Assembly: GCA_965243615.1 (NCBI GenBank)
Contig: CBDEVO010000003.1
Coordinates: 6,386,001 to 6,450,000, forward strand
Length of the DNA: 64,000 nt
Direction: 5' to 3'
From: JAJEEA01 sp965243615
Lineage (GTDB): Bacteria; Acidobacteriota; Vicinamibacteria; Vicinamibacterales; UBA8438
A program made the translations under genes and the position numbers. The first letter of the stretch is position 1; each line of letters begins with the position of its first letter. Below the pieces are notes generated by a model. That model searched no databases, had not been told where the DNA came from, and was given only the letters and a program-made list of their open reading frames with translations. This document shows, one piece after another, positions 49,625 to 59,075 of this stretch.

Positions 49625-52600
49625 TCAGTAGCGGAACAAATAGGAGACCTTGCCGAAGAACGCCCGGTTGGTCCGCTGGAGCGCGGCCAACTGGAAGATC
49701 ACGGGGTTCAGCTCCAGCCCGTCGCGGAAGCGGTCGTCGTAGCCGAGGAACAGGACGGTGCCCGCGTTGATGCGGTAGGTCATCAGCAGGTTGTTGCCGA
49801 GGGTCGTCTGCCAGGTGTTGTGCTCGAGGATGTGCCTCAGCATCAGCCGGTCGGTGAACTGGTAGGTCGTCCGCCCCCGGTAGATCTTCACGTCGTAGAC
49901 TTCCGCGCCGCTCCGGGGGTCGACGAAGTCGCTGAACACGGTGCGGAGCTCGGTGCGCAGCCGCGGCGTCGGCTGCACGCGGAAGTTGACGTTGCCCGAG
50001 ACCGACTGCCCCCGGTACGGGTTGACATCGTCGTAGAGGATGCCGTGGCCCCAGTTGTACCCCCCGAACAGCGAGAACAGCCGCGAGCTGATGCCGCTGT
50101 AGAACCCGTAGCCGGTCTTCTTGAAGTCGACCTCCTGGAACCGCTCGAGGTCGTGGTTCACCATCCCCGTGAACGAGATGTTGTTCGTGAACGAGAAGCT
50201 GGCCATGCCCTGGATCTGCTCGTCCTGCAACACCCCGGCGTGGTCGTAGAGCCGCAGGTAGGTCAGCGACGGCCCCCAGGTGAGGATGGACGACTCGGGC
50301 CACCAGCGGTAGCCGACGTTGCCGCTCGCCTGGCGCAGGTCGACGCGGGGGAGGAACCCGGTCAGGGTCCGGAAACCCGGATCGATGCTGCTGTAGGCGG
50401 CGCTGTAGCTGAGGTTGCGGCCCTCGCGCGAGAAGTCGGCCTCGATGGCCGGCCCGGAATGGGAACCCAGCTCCCCGTCCACCGTCTCCGACGCCATGGC
50501 CAGGAAGTTCGCGCGGTGATTCCGCCCCAGCCGGAAGCGGCCGTCCACCCCCGCCACCCGGTTGTAGTCGGCTCCGAACTCGCGGGCGGTCATGATGCCG
50601 CCGACGTACGACTCCGAATACAGGTCGTAGCGGGCGCGGCCGATCACGGTCTGCGCGGACGTGCCGGCCCGCGGATCGCCTGCGTCGAGCAGGGCGCCCG
50701 GCGTCACGTCGTCGGCCACGAGGACCCCGACCGTCGACTGGCCGACCTTGCCGGTGAGCTTCCCGCCGAAGAGGGGGTCGACGATGGTGCGGGTGTGGAC
50801 GAGGGTCAGCGGCGTCGCGGTCTGGAAGATCTCCTGCCCCTCGAGGAAGAACGGGCGCTGCTCGGGGTAGAACAGCGCGAACCGCTGGTTGGTCTCGACC
50901 TGCGGGCGGTCCGACTCGATCTGCGAGAAGTCGGGGTTGTAGGTGAAGTCCGCGGTCAGGTTGGGCGTGATGCCGTACTTGACGCCCAGGCCGAACGCGC
51001 CGTCCGGATCGTTGTCGGTGAACGTCCCGTCGGCGGTGTCGAGCGCCCCCGTCCGGAACCCCGTGACCTCGGGCAGGAACTCGAGGTTCCGGCTCGCCGA
51101 CAGGTCCGACAGCCCGTCGAGCTGCCCGAACTGGGTGATCTGCCCCGCCACCCCCCGCGAGATCGGCGACCACGACTGCGCCTCGGACTTGCCCCGGATG
51201 ATGCGGGTGATCTGGAACCCCCAGCGGTGGTCCACCCCGGCCGCGCGGGACGGATAGCGCAGGCTCTTGAACGGGATCCGCATCTCGGCCACCCAGCCGT
51301 CCTCGACGATGCGGCCGGCGGTGTCGAACAGGGCGTTCCACGACTCGTCGCCGCGGATGCCGAACTGCCCCGACACGCTGCTGCTGCTGCGCCCCCGCCG
51401 GCCGCCGCTCGAGCCGCGGCGCGCCGACGAGCTGGAGCTCGAGCGCGAGAAGCCGGTGCTGCCGTCGGCGTTGACGATCGAGTCGGCCTGGACGCCGTAG
51501 CCGTTCACCTCGAACTGGTAGGCCCGCTGCTGGTCGAGGAACGTATCGAAGAGCACCGCCATGCGGTCGTCCCCGCGGATCTCCTCGCGGTCGGCGCGGT
51601 TGACCCGCATGATGCCGGGGTTCGAGTAGTGCGCGTAGAAGGCGAAGTAGAGATGGTCTTCGTCGTAGGCCATCCACACCTCGGTGTCCTCCGAGCCGGG
51701 CGCCCCCTCCACCGGCGCGATCTGCACGAAGTCGGTGAGGTGGGTCGCGGTCTCCCACACCGAGTCGTCGAGCCGGCCGTCGATCTCCGGGGGGCTGGCG
51801 GTCCGCGACAGCGCCACCGTCGGCCGCTCGAGAAGGCCGGGCGCGAACCCGCCCCCGACGGACCGCCGCGGCGGCGGCGCATCGCCGGCCCTCGGCGGTC
51901 GCGCGCGGGCCGCGCCGGGCATGGCGATGGCGCCCGTCACCCCGTTCCCCGATCCGGCCCTGCCGCCACCGGAGAAGGGATCGACGCCGACCCCGGCCGG
52001 GACTCGACCGGCCCCAGGAGACGAGCCCGGCGGGTCGATCGGCGCGGGCGCCGTGCGCGGCGCCGGGGCGACCCGGCCGGGCGGAGCCACCGCGGCGGGA
52101 GCGGCGCCGGCCTCGGCCGACGCCCCTGCGTCCGGACGCCGGGCGGCGAACGCCTCGGGCGCCGGGGCGACCCGGGAGAGCCGCGGCGCGGCACGGTACG
52201 ACGACGCGGCCCGCGACGCCAGCCAGTCCGTGACGGCGGCGGCGACCCGGTCCTGCGTCTCGAACAGGTCCTGCCACGTGCCGTCGACCCGCGTGCTGAA
52301 CGCGACGGCGCCGGACGCCACGTCGACGACCCGGGTCGTCACGCGGAGGCGGTCGCCGACCCGCTGCAACGTGCCGTCGACGAGCCAGCTCACGCCCCGG
52401 TCGTGCCAGGCGGCCATCGCGCCGGTCCCGCGGGCCCCGGCCGCGCCCGGGGCGGCGCCGGACCAGGCGCCCCCGCCCCAGCCCACGACGGACATCCCGA
52501 CCCGCTGCACGTCGGCCGCGACGGTGTCGGCGATCCCCGCCCCGATCCAGTCGTCGGCAGGCTGCCGGCTGACGTTGGTGAACGGCACGATGGCGGCGAC

Positions 52601-52702
52601 GGGCGGCTGCGCCGCGCCCGGAACCGCCACCGGCATGCAGAGCAGCGCGAGGCCCGCGGTGACCGAACGGGCGCGCCGGCCGGTGGAAGCACGTAATCTC
52701 AT
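49625..52702 (-). CDS. Outer-membrane DUF5916 protein with FlgO/TolB-like and CBM9-like domains
   Basis: A 1025-residue exported protein. After the signal peptide, residues about 35-150 (VAAIVPFTNVSRQPADDWIGAGIA) resemble the FlgO/TolB-like N-terminal fold. A Pro/Ala/Gly-rich linker of about 120 residues follows. Around 295-520 is a CBM9-like sandwich (PPEIDGRLDDSVWETATHLT, YDEDHLYFAFYAHYSNPG, WVAEMRIPFKSLRY) with a Ser-rich loop, and the remainder is the DUF5916 beta-barrel ending in the aromatic KVSYLFRY. The N-terminal fusion is not usual for DUF5916 proteins. Probably an outer-membrane channel or receptor. Confidence 0.83.
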   Translation of the reverse strand: MRLRASTGRRARSVTAGLALLCMPVAVPGAAQPPVAAIVPFTNVSRQPADDWIGAGIADTVAADVQRVGMSVVGWGGGAWSGAAPGAAGARGTGAMAAWHDRGVSWLVDGTLQRVGDRLRVTTRVVDVASGAVAFSTRVDGTWQDLFETQDRVAAAVTDWLASRAASSYRAAPRLSRVAPAPEAFAARRPDAGASAEAGAAPAAVAPPGRVAPAPRTAPAPIDPPGSSPGAGRVPAGVGVDPFSGGGRAGSGNGVTGAIAMPGAARARPPRAGDAPPPRRSVGGGFAPGLLERPTVALSRTASPPEIDGRLDDSVWETATHLTDFVQIAPVEGAPGSEDTEVWMAYDEDHLYFAFYAHYSNPGIMRVNRADREEIRGDDRMAVLFDTFLDQQRAYQFEVNGYGVQADSIVNADGSTGFSRSSSSSSARRGSSGGRRGRSSSSVSGQFGIRGDESWNALFDTAGRIVEDGWVAEMRIPFKSLRYPSRAAGVDHRWGFQITRIIRGKSEAQSWSPISRGVAGQITQFGQLDGLSDLSASRNLEFLPEVTGFRTGALDTADGTFTDNDPDGAFGLGVKYGITPNLTADFTYNPDFSQIESDRPQVETNQRFALFYPEQRPFFLEGQEIFQTATPLTLVHTRTIVDPLFGGKLTGKVGQSTVGVLVADDVTPGALLDAGDPRAGTSAQTVIGRARYDLYSESYVGGIMTAREFGADYNRVAGVDGRFRLGRNHRANFLAMASETVDGELGSHSGPAIEADFSREGRNLSYSAAYSSIDPGFRTLTGFLPRVDLRQASGNVGYRWWPESSILTWGPSLTYLRLYDHAGVLQDEQIQGMASFSFTNNISFTGMVNHDLERFQEVDFKKTGYGFYSGISSRLFSLFGGYNWGHGILYDDVNPYRGQSVSGNVNFRVQPTPRLRTELRTVFSDFVDPRSGAEVYDVKIYRGRTTYQFTDRLMLRHILEHNTWQTTLGNNLLMTYRINAGTVLFLGYDDRFRDGLELNPVIFQLAALQRTNRAFFGKVSYLFRY

Positions 52703-52926
52703 GCGATGGATGTACTTGGAAGCAGCGAGCCGGGCAGGCGGACGAGCCCGGCGCGTAGCTCGTTATTCTAGCAAATTCGGGAGCGTCGACGGTCCGTGGT
52801 AAAACCACCCCGGAGTCCCTGCCCGACTCTCGACGCCAAGAGCCCCCGCGGCGGCGCGAGTGCGGCATCCCGGAGGGCTGGCCGCGCGTCGAGGGAACCG
52901 TCAGGCGCCTCGAGAACGGCATCGCC

Positions 52927-55272
52927 GTGCCTGTCCAACCTTCTCCGTCGGGCCCGCCGCTGGTCGCCCTGCTCGGCCCGACCAACACCGGCAAGACCCA
53001 CCGCGCCGTCGAGCGGCTGCTGGAGCATCGCACCGGCATGATCGGGCTCCCCCTGCGCCTCCTCGCCCGGGAGGTCTACGACACCCTGACGGTGCGGGCC
53101 GGCGAGCAGGCGGTGGCGCTGGTCACCGGGGAGGAGAAGCGGGTGCCGGCCGCCCCCCGCTACTGGGTGTGCACGGTCGAGGCGATGCCCCTCGACCGCA
53201 CCGTCGACTTCCTCGCCGTCGACGAGATTCAGCTCGCCGTCCACCCCGAGCGGGGGCACGTCTTCACCGACCGGCTGCTGCACGCCCGGGGCCGGCGCGA
53301 GACCTGGTTCCTGGGCTCGAACACGGTGCGGGGAATGGTGACCGCGCTGGTCCCCGACGTCGCCGTCCGCGGCCACACCCGGCTCTCGACCCTGCGCCAC
53401 CGGGGCCGCCTCAAGGTGGGCGGGCTGCCGCCGCGCACCGCCGTCGTCGCCTTCTCGATGGCCCGGGTCTACGACCTCGCGGAGCGGGTGCGGGCGCGCC
53501 GCGGCGGGGCCGCCGTGGTGCTCGGCGCCCTGTCCCCCCGTGCGCGCAACGCCCAGGTCGCCCTCTACCAGAGCGGCGAGGTCGACTACCTCGTGGCCAC
53601 CGACGCCATCGGCATGGGGCTGAACCTCGACGTCGACCACGTCGCCTTCGCCGAGCTCACCAAGTTCGACGGCCGCACGAGCCGCAACCTCGACCTCGTC
53701 GAGCTGGGCCAGATCGCGGGCCGCGCCGGCCGCCACCTGAACGACGGCACCTTCGGCGTCCTCGCGCCGGCGGAGGAGCTCGCCCCGCGCGTGGTCCGGG
53801 CCGTCGAGAACCACCGCTTTCCCGCCGCCCGGAGCGTGATGTGGCGCAACCGCGAGCTCGACTTCTCGGGCCTCGACGCCCTCGTCGCCTCGCTCCACCG
53901 GCGGCCGGGCCGGCCCGGGCTGCGGCTGGCCACGCGCGGCGCCGACCGCGACGCCCTGTGCGGCCTCGCCCTCGACCCCGTCGTGCGCGACCGCGCGCGG
54001 GACGAGCCGGGGGTCCGGCTCCTCTGGGACGTCTGCCAGGTACCCGATTACCGGCAGCTCGTGCTGGAGGACCACGCGGCGCTGCTCGGCGACGTCTTCC
54101 GCCAGTTGACCGGCCGGTCGGGTCGGCTCTCCGCCGACTGGCTCGCGGAGCGCATCGGCCGCCTCGACCAGACCGGCGGGGACGTCGACGACCTGCTGAC
54201 GCGGCTCGCGTTCATCCGCACGTGGACGTACATCGCCCACCGCCCCGCCTGGGTCGCCGACTCCGGCCACTGGCAGGAGCGCACGCGGGCCATCGAGGAC
54301 CGGCTGAGCGACGCCCTGCACGAGCGCCTCGTGGAGCGATTCGTCGACCCGCGCCGCGCCGCCCCCCGCGCGGCCCCGCCCCGCGACGACGCGGGGCTGC
54401 GCGACGCCGGCCCGTTCGCGGTCCTCGCCCGGCTCGTGCCCGACGCCTCCCCCGCGTCCGCGCGGCCCGCGGAGTGGCTCGAGCAGCTCATCGACGCGCC
54501 GCACGAGCGCATCGAGATCGACGCGGGGGCGCGCATCCGTTTCGCGGGACAACTCGTCGGGCGCCTGGTGCGGGGGGCCGACCTCCTCCGTCCGAACGTG
54601 GTGCTGTCGGACGGCGTGACCCCCTCCCGGGGGCTTCGCCGCCGCGTCGAGAGGCGCCTGGTGGCGGCGGCCCGCGACCTCGCGGGCGAGGTCCTGGCGC
54701 CGCTGCGGACCGACCGCCTCGGGGACCTGGGGGCGGCGGGGCGGGGCGTCGTCTACCAGCTCGAGCAGGGCCTGGGCACCATCCTCGCCCGAGACGCGCG
54801 CGCGCAACTGCAGGCCCTGACGCCGGCCGAGCGCCGGCTCCTCGAGCAGGCGGGCATCCGTCTCGGACTGCACGTGGTCTATCTGCGGGAGGCGTTGAAG
54901 GCGGGACCGGTTGCGCGCCGGACGGCGCTGGCGGCCGCGTTCTGGGGCGCCGAGGCCGAGGCCGTCCACCCCTCGCCCTCGGCGGTGTCGGTGCCGGCGG
55001 AGCCGGACCGGCCGGCCGCCCTCTACGCCGCGGTCGGCTTCCCGTTAGCCGGCGTCCGCGCCGTCCGCGCCGACGTCCTCGAACGGCTCGCCCGCGACCT
55101 CCGGCGCCTCGCCCGGCACGGCCGGTTCGATCCCGCCGAACCGGTGCGCCGGCGGCTCTCCTGCCCCCGTGCCGACATCCGGCCGGTCGTCGAGGCCCTC
55201 GGCTACCGGGACGCCGGCGACGGCCACGTGGCGCGACCGCGCCCCCGCCGGCGCCGGCCTCCGGCGGCGTGA
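52927..55272 (+). CDS. SUV3-like DExH RNA helicase
   Basis: A 781-residue helicase. Motif I is LLGPTNTGKTH, motif II VDEIQLAVHP (DEIQ as in SUV3), motif III WFLGSNT, and motif VI region GQIAGRAGRH with ATDAIGMGLNLD before it. SUV3 enzymes unwind RNA in mitochondrial and alphaproteobacterial degradosomes, so a homologue here suggests lateral acquisition. After residue 300 it keeps the C-terminal SUV3 domains and ends in an Arg/Pro tail. GTG start at the beginning of the core fold. It ends 4 bp from the convergent DUF4097-like gene. Confidence 0.85.
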   Translation: MPVQPSPSGPPLVALLGPTNTGKTHRAVERLLEHRTGMIGLPLRLLAREVYDTLTVRAGEQAVALVTGEEKRVPAAPRYWVCTVEAMPLDRTVDFLAVDEIQLAVHPERGHVFTDRLLHARGRRETWFLGSNTVRGMVTALVPDVAVRGHTRLSTLRHRGRLKVGGLPPRTAVVAFSMARVYDLAERVRARRGGAAVVLGALSPRARNAQVALYQSGEVDYLVATDAIGMGLNLDVDHVAFAELTKFDGRTSRNLDLVELGQIAGRAGRHLNDGTFGVLAPAEELAPRVVRAVENHRFPAARSVMWRNRELDFSGLDALVASLHRRPGRPGLRLATRGADRDALCGLALDPVVRDRARDEPGVRLLWDVCQVPDYRQLVLEDHAALLGDVFRQLTGRSGRLSADWLAERIGRLDQTGGDVDDLLTRLAFIRTWTYIAHRPAWVADSGHWQERTRAIEDRLSDALHERLVERFVDPRRAAPRAAPPRDDAGLRDAGPFAVLARLVPDASPASARPAEWLEQLIDAPHERIEIDAGARIRFAGQLVGRLVRGADLLRPNVVLSDGVTPSRGLRRRVERRLVAAARDLAGEVLAPLRTDRLGDLGAAGRGVVYQLEQGLGTILARDARAQLQALTPAERRLLEQAGIRLGLHVVYLREALKAGPVARRTALAAAFWGAEAEAVHPSPSAVSVPAEPDRPAALYAAVGFPLAGVRAVRADVLERLARDLRRLARHGRFDPAEPVRRRLSCPRADIRPVVEALGYRDAGDGHVARPRPRRRRPPAA

Positions 55273-55276
55273 AGCA

Positions 55277-56164
55277 TCAGTCTTCGCGCATCCGCACGCG
55301 GACCGCGCCCCGGTCGGCCTCGATGCGCAGCACCGGGCCGCCGCCGTTGACGTCCCCGCGGAAGTCGCCGTCGCGCGACTCGAAGGTCGCCGGCAGGTCG
55401 CTCGAGAAGCCGGACCGGCGCGTGGTGGAAACGTCGACGGTCACCCCGCCGCCGGCGGCGAGCTCGACGTCGAGGTCGCCCCGGTCCATCTCCACCGCCG
55501 AGTCGCCTTCGACCGAGAGGTCACGCAGCAGGACGTCGCTACGGTCGGCGTCCAGCCGCAGATCGCCCCGCACCCCGTCCAGCACGACCTCCCGGGCACG
55601 GTCGAGACCGATGGAGATCGACCCCCTGAGCCCGCTCGCCTGGAACCTCCCCCGATCGAACTGGAGCGTCAGGGCCCCGTCGACGTCCCGGAGCTCGAGG
55701 TCGCTCCGATCGAGGTTGAGCAGCAGCCGCCCCTCGAATCCCTCGAGGGTCGTCGCCGCCCGGTCGACGTCGAGGTCGAGGTCCAGCTCCCGCGGGACGC
55801 GGATCTCGTAGTGCACGCGCGGCAGCCGGCGGTTCCCGAAGAGTCCCCCGCGCCGCGGCACGCCGCGGTAGTCGGTGCGGACGCGGGCCGAGCGCCGGTT
55901 GCCCCGCACCTCGATGGCGGTGCCGTCGACCGCCTCGCGCGCGTAGTCGTCATCGACGCCCGAAGGCGGCTCGATGCGGGCGACGATCTCGGCCGACGGC
56001 CGATCCCACGACGTCAGCCGCACGCTCCCCCGGTCGGCCTCCAGCGCGAGCCGGCTGCCGGCCTGGAACTCCATCGTCTGGCGGAACGTCCGTTCCTGGG
56101 CCGCGGCGGTGGTGGACACCACGCCCAACCCCACCGCCAGAAGCACTCGACAAGCACGCGGCAT
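55277..56164 (-). CDS. Exported DUF4097-like beta-helix protein
   Basis: A 295-residue protein with a signal peptide (VLLAVGLGVVSTTAAAQE). The rest is a repetitive beta-strand ladder with recurring LD(V/L)DR..(T/S)..G units: LDLDVDRAATTLEGFEGRLLL, NLDRSDLELRDVDGALTLQF, DRGRFQASGLRGSISIGL. This matches the DUF4097/putative adhesin fold, a single-stranded beta helix. GGGAGGAG lies 4-5 nt before the ATG. Function unknown; possibly cell-envelope associated. Confidence 0.8.
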   Translation of the reverse strand: MPRACRVLLAVGLGVVSTTAAAQERTFRQTMEFQAGSRLALEADRGSVRLTSWDRPSAEIVARIEPPSGVDDDYAREAVDGTAIEVRGNRRSARVRTDYRGVPRRGGLFGNRRLPRVHYEIRVPRELDLDLDVDRAATTLEGFEGRLLLNLDRSDLELRDVDGALTLQFDRGRFQASGLRGSISIGLDRAREVVLDGVRGDLRLDADRSDVLLRDLSVEGDSAVEMDRGDLDVELAAGGGVTVDVSTTRRSGFSSDLPATFESRDGDFRGDVNGGGPVLRIEADRGAVRVRMRED

Positions 56165-56342
56165 GGTCTCCTCCCAACTGTTCTCCCGGGAATCGTCGCC
56201 ACGGGGTTCGCTCCCGCGAAGCTCCGAACGCGACCGCGGGGTCGCGCAACGGCCGCCGGCCGACTCTCCCGGGTTCCGCGACGTTCCCCGCCGCAGCCCC
56301 GGCTGCGGAAACACCGTCTCCGGGAGATTATATGAACCGAGC

Positions 56343-57713
56343 ATGTCTACGACACCGCGCCCCGTCCTGTTCCCGGTCCGCCGCCCCCCCCGGTCGCGCC
56401 CCCCGCGGCCCGGGCCCTGCGCGCGATTGTTGCTGGCCGCGCTCCTGCTGTCCGGCGCGGGGCCGGCCGCGGCCGGCGGGGCCCGGCCCGGCGCCCAGGA
56501 CCAGGGGACCGCGAGCCCCGCCGCGGGCGCGCCGCCGGGGCCGCGCGAACGCGGCGACGAGCTGCGCGTCTGGCTGGTGACGGCGGGTCCCGGCGACGCG
56601 GTCTGGGAGCACTACGGCCACAACGCCCTCCGCGTGCTCGATACCCGCACCGGACGCGACGTGTCCTACAACTGGGGCTTCTTCGACTTCCGGCAGGCGG
56701 ACTTCATCGCGCGCTTCCTGCAGGGCCGCATGCTCTACATGGTGGCGTCCCTGCGGACCGACGTCATGCTCGACCAGTACCGCGAGGCCGACCGCGAGGT
56801 GGTCCTCCAGGAGCTGGACCTCACAGCGGCCGAGAAGCTGACGCTGCGCGACGCCGCCCACGAGAACGCCCTGCCCCACAACCGCGACTTCATCTACCAG
56901 TACTTCCTCGACAACTGCTCGACGCGGGTCCGCGACCTGCTCGACCGCGTGCTCGGGGGGGCCCTGCGGCAGGCGTTCGAGGGGCGCGGGACGGGCCTCA
57001 GCTACCGGGACCACGCGCGGCGCCTCACGCAGGTCGACCCGCTCGTCCACGCCGGCTCCGACCTCGCCCTCGGCGCCCCCGCCGACCGGGAGATCTCGGC
57101 GTGGGAGGAGCTGTTCCTGCCCCTGGCGCTGCGCGACCGCCTGCGGTCCGTCCGCATCACGCGCGACGGCGAGACGCGGCCCCTGGTGCAGTCCGAGGAG
57201 GTCCTCTACCGGGCCCGCCGCCCCCCCGAGCCCGCCGCCCCGCCGGCGTGGCTGGGCCGCTACCTGGCCCTGGGGCTCCTGCTCGGGGCCCTGTTCGCGG
57301 CGGCGGGGACCCCTCGGGTCCGGGCCTCGCGGCGGCTGCGCCGCGGCGTCCTCGCCCTCGCGGCCGGGTGGTCGCTCGCGGCCGGCGGGACCGGGACCAT
57401 CCTCGTCCTGCTGCTCGCGACGGACCACGTCTTCTCGTGGTGGAACGAGAACCTCTTTCTCTTCAATCCCCTGCTGCTGGGCCTCGCCGTCCTGCTGCCG
57501 CTGTCCACCCGGAGCGAGGCCTGGCGGGGACGCGCCCGCGCCCTCGCCGCCGCCGTCGCGACCCTCGGGCTCGCCGGCCTCCTCTGGCAGCTCGCGCCGG
57601 CCTCCGTCCAGCCGAACGCGATGTTCTTCGTTCTCGCCCTGCCGGCCCACCTCGGCATCGCGTGGGGCCTGCGGACTCCCGCAGGGGATGCGGCCGGCCG
57701 ACCGAGTACATGA
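56343..57713 (+). CDS. DUF4105 (Lnb N-terminal-like) membrane protein
   Basis: A 456-residue protein: a signal/anchor region, then DUF4105 with GPGDAVWEHYGHNALRVLD, YNWGFFDF, RMLYMVASLRTDVM, HNRDFIYQYFLDNCSTRVRDLLD (Cys and His of an NlpC/P60-like papain fold), followed by five C-terminal transmembrane helices. It probably acts as a periplasmic cysteine peptidase-like protein. The last 14 codons run antisense to a VapC stub, so the C-terminal tail TPAGDAAGRPST is probably acquired by recombination and is not part of the family. Confidence 0.82.
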   Translation: MSTTPRPVLFPVRRPPRSRPPRPGPCARLLLAALLLSGAGPAAAGGARPGAQDQGTASPAAGAPPGPRERGDELRVWLVTAGPGDAVWEHYGHNALRVLDTRTGRDVSYNWGFFDFRQADFIARFLQGRMLYMVASLRTDVMLDQYREADREVVLQELDLTAAEKLTLRDAAHENALPHNRDFIYQYFLDNCSTRVRDLLDRVLGGALRQAFEGRGTGLSYRDHARRLTQVDPLVHAGSDLALGAPADREISAWEELFLPLALRDRLRSVRITRDGETRPLVQSEEVLYRARRPPEPAAPPAWLGRYLALGLLLGALFAAAGTPRVRASRRLRRGVLALAAGWSLAAGGTGTILVLLLATDHVFSWWNENLFLFNPLLLGLAVLLPLSTRSEAWRGRARALAAAVATLGLAGLLWQLAPASVQPNAMFFVLALPAHLGIAWGLRTPAGDAAGRPST

Positions 57714-57738
57714 TGACGTTGGTGTCGACGAACGTCAT
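57670..57738 (-). pseudogene. VapC toxin 5' stub
   Basis: ATG at 57738 opens MTFVDTNVIMYSVGRPHPLR, the first strand and helix of a PIN-domain VapC with the first catalytic aspartate. After about 23 codons the sequence becomes unrelated and antisense to the DUF4105 gene. The ATG overlaps the stop of the cupin gene by ATGA, so the stub could still be translated by coupling but lacks the other three acidic residues. Confidence 0.7.
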
Positions 57739-59075
57739 TCGTTGGCGGCGCCGCGGCCGCGGGATTCCCTGATGACGGCGAGGTGCTGCTCCCAGTCGGG
57801 CTCGTGACCGGAGCCCTCCCGCTCGTCGACCGACGCGAAGAAGCGCTCGACCGGGCTCCGCTGCAGGACCCCTTCCCTGACCAGGCGCGTCACCAGGGTC
57901 AGCTTTCCCTCGGCATCCAGGCAGTCGGGCAGGTCCTCGACCGCGAACTCGTCGGCCGTGGTCGCGAAGCGCAACGCCGGCCAGACGGCGACCGGCAGCC
58001 GGAGCTCGCGGCCGCAGAACCGAAGCAGGCAGGTCTCTCCCTCGGTCACCGCCTCGGTGATCAGCCCGGCCCGGCGCCGAACCCGCGAGCCGGGCGTCAG
58101 CGGGTCGCGGCGGAGCCGCTGGCCGAGCAGATCGGTGAACAGGGGGACGTCGGTGGCCAGCACCTCGTCCGCGAAGCGGCGCCACACCGCCTCGGGGTCG
58201 AACCGCGACTGCACGAACGCCAGCTTCTCGCCGAACAGGCGCTCCCGCTCGGCGGCGGGGAACTCCCCGCCGGCGAAACCCCGAGGGAGATTCCGCCGCA
58301 GGGACTCCTCCTCGAGCGCCGCCGCGGTGACGCTCTCGACGAGGAACTCGGCCCAGGTGAACGCGGTGAGCCCGAGCGTGACGTGCAGCGACACCTCATC
58401 CGTCGAACGGGCCGAGTGCATCAGGCCGCGCGGCAGGTAGACGGCGCTGCCGGGGCCGAGCTCGAACTCGTCGCTGACGTCGCCGGGCGGCGTGCCGGGC
58501 TCGAAGCGCTGCCCCCGGAGCGGCAGCCTCACCTTGGTGTCGTAGATCGTCCAGCGCTTCGTGCCGCTGATCTGCAGCACGAAGACGTCGTGGGTGTCCC
58601 AGTGGGGGGCAAAGCCCTGCGCGTCGGGCGGCGTCAGGTACACGTTGGTCTGGACCCGCGACGAGAAGCGCCGCCCGAGCGCGACGCAGAGCCGCGCCAG
58701 GGCCGGCACCCGCTTGTGGAGCTGGTTGAAGACGACGGTCGCGCCGTCGTCGAAGAACCTCGCGACCTCGAGCGGATGCACCCGGCCGGCGTCGTTCGTG
58801 TACTCGCGGCGGGAGACGTTCCCATCGCCCCGGACCAGGCCGATGTCGCCGTGGCCGGCCGAGTGGGTGCCCAGCACGACGTCCAGGTCGGCCACCGAGA
58901 GAAGCTCGGCGTAGTAGGACGGCGCCGCGCGCGGAACGTGCAGGAGCCGTTGCTCGTAGTAGTCGCGCTCGAACTCCGCGGTCGGCAGCGGGTCGATGAG
59001 CCAGGCGTACCAGTCGCGGTCGGCGGCGCTGCCGCCGTGGGCCGCCGGCTCGGGTTCTGTGTGGTCCGTCGTCAT
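57735..59075 (-). CDS. JmjC-like cupin oxygenase (ribosomal oxygenase family)
   Basis: A 446-residue Fe(II)/2-oxoglutarate-type cupin. HWDTHDVFVLQISGTKRWTIYD carries the HxD iron motif and the substrate/2-OG site; PRGLMHSARS gives the distal histidine. The N-terminal segment (RDYYEQRLLHVPR) and the C-terminal winged-helix-like part resemble YcfD/NO66 ribosomal protein hydroxylases. GGAG lies 7 nt before the ATG chosen. The last residues (DWEQHLAVIRESRGRGAANE) read more like the end of a small antitoxin and abut a VapC start, so the extreme C-terminus may be fused to a vapB remnant (inference). Confidence 0.82.
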   Translation of the reverse strand: MTTDHTEPEPAAHGGSAADRDWYAWLIDPLPTAEFERDYYEQRLLHVPRAAPSYYAELLSVADLDVVLGTHSAGHGDIGLVRGDGNVSRREYTNDAGRVHPLEVARFFDDGATVVFNQLHKRVPALARLCVALGRRFSSRVQTNVYLTPPDAQGFAPHWDTHDVFVLQISGTKRWTIYDTKVRLPLRGQRFEPGTPPGDVSDEFELGPGSAVYLPRGLMHSARSTDEVSLHVTLGLTAFTWAEFLVESVTAAALEEESLRRNLPRGFAGGEFPAAERERLFGEKLAFVQSRFDPEAVWRRFADEVLATDVPLFTDLLGQRLRRDPLTPGSRVRRRAGLITEAVTEGETCLLRFCGRELRLPVAVWPALRFATTADEFAVEDLPDCLDAEGKLTLVTRLVREGVLQRSPVERFFASVDEREGSGHEPDWEQHLAVIRESRGRGAANE

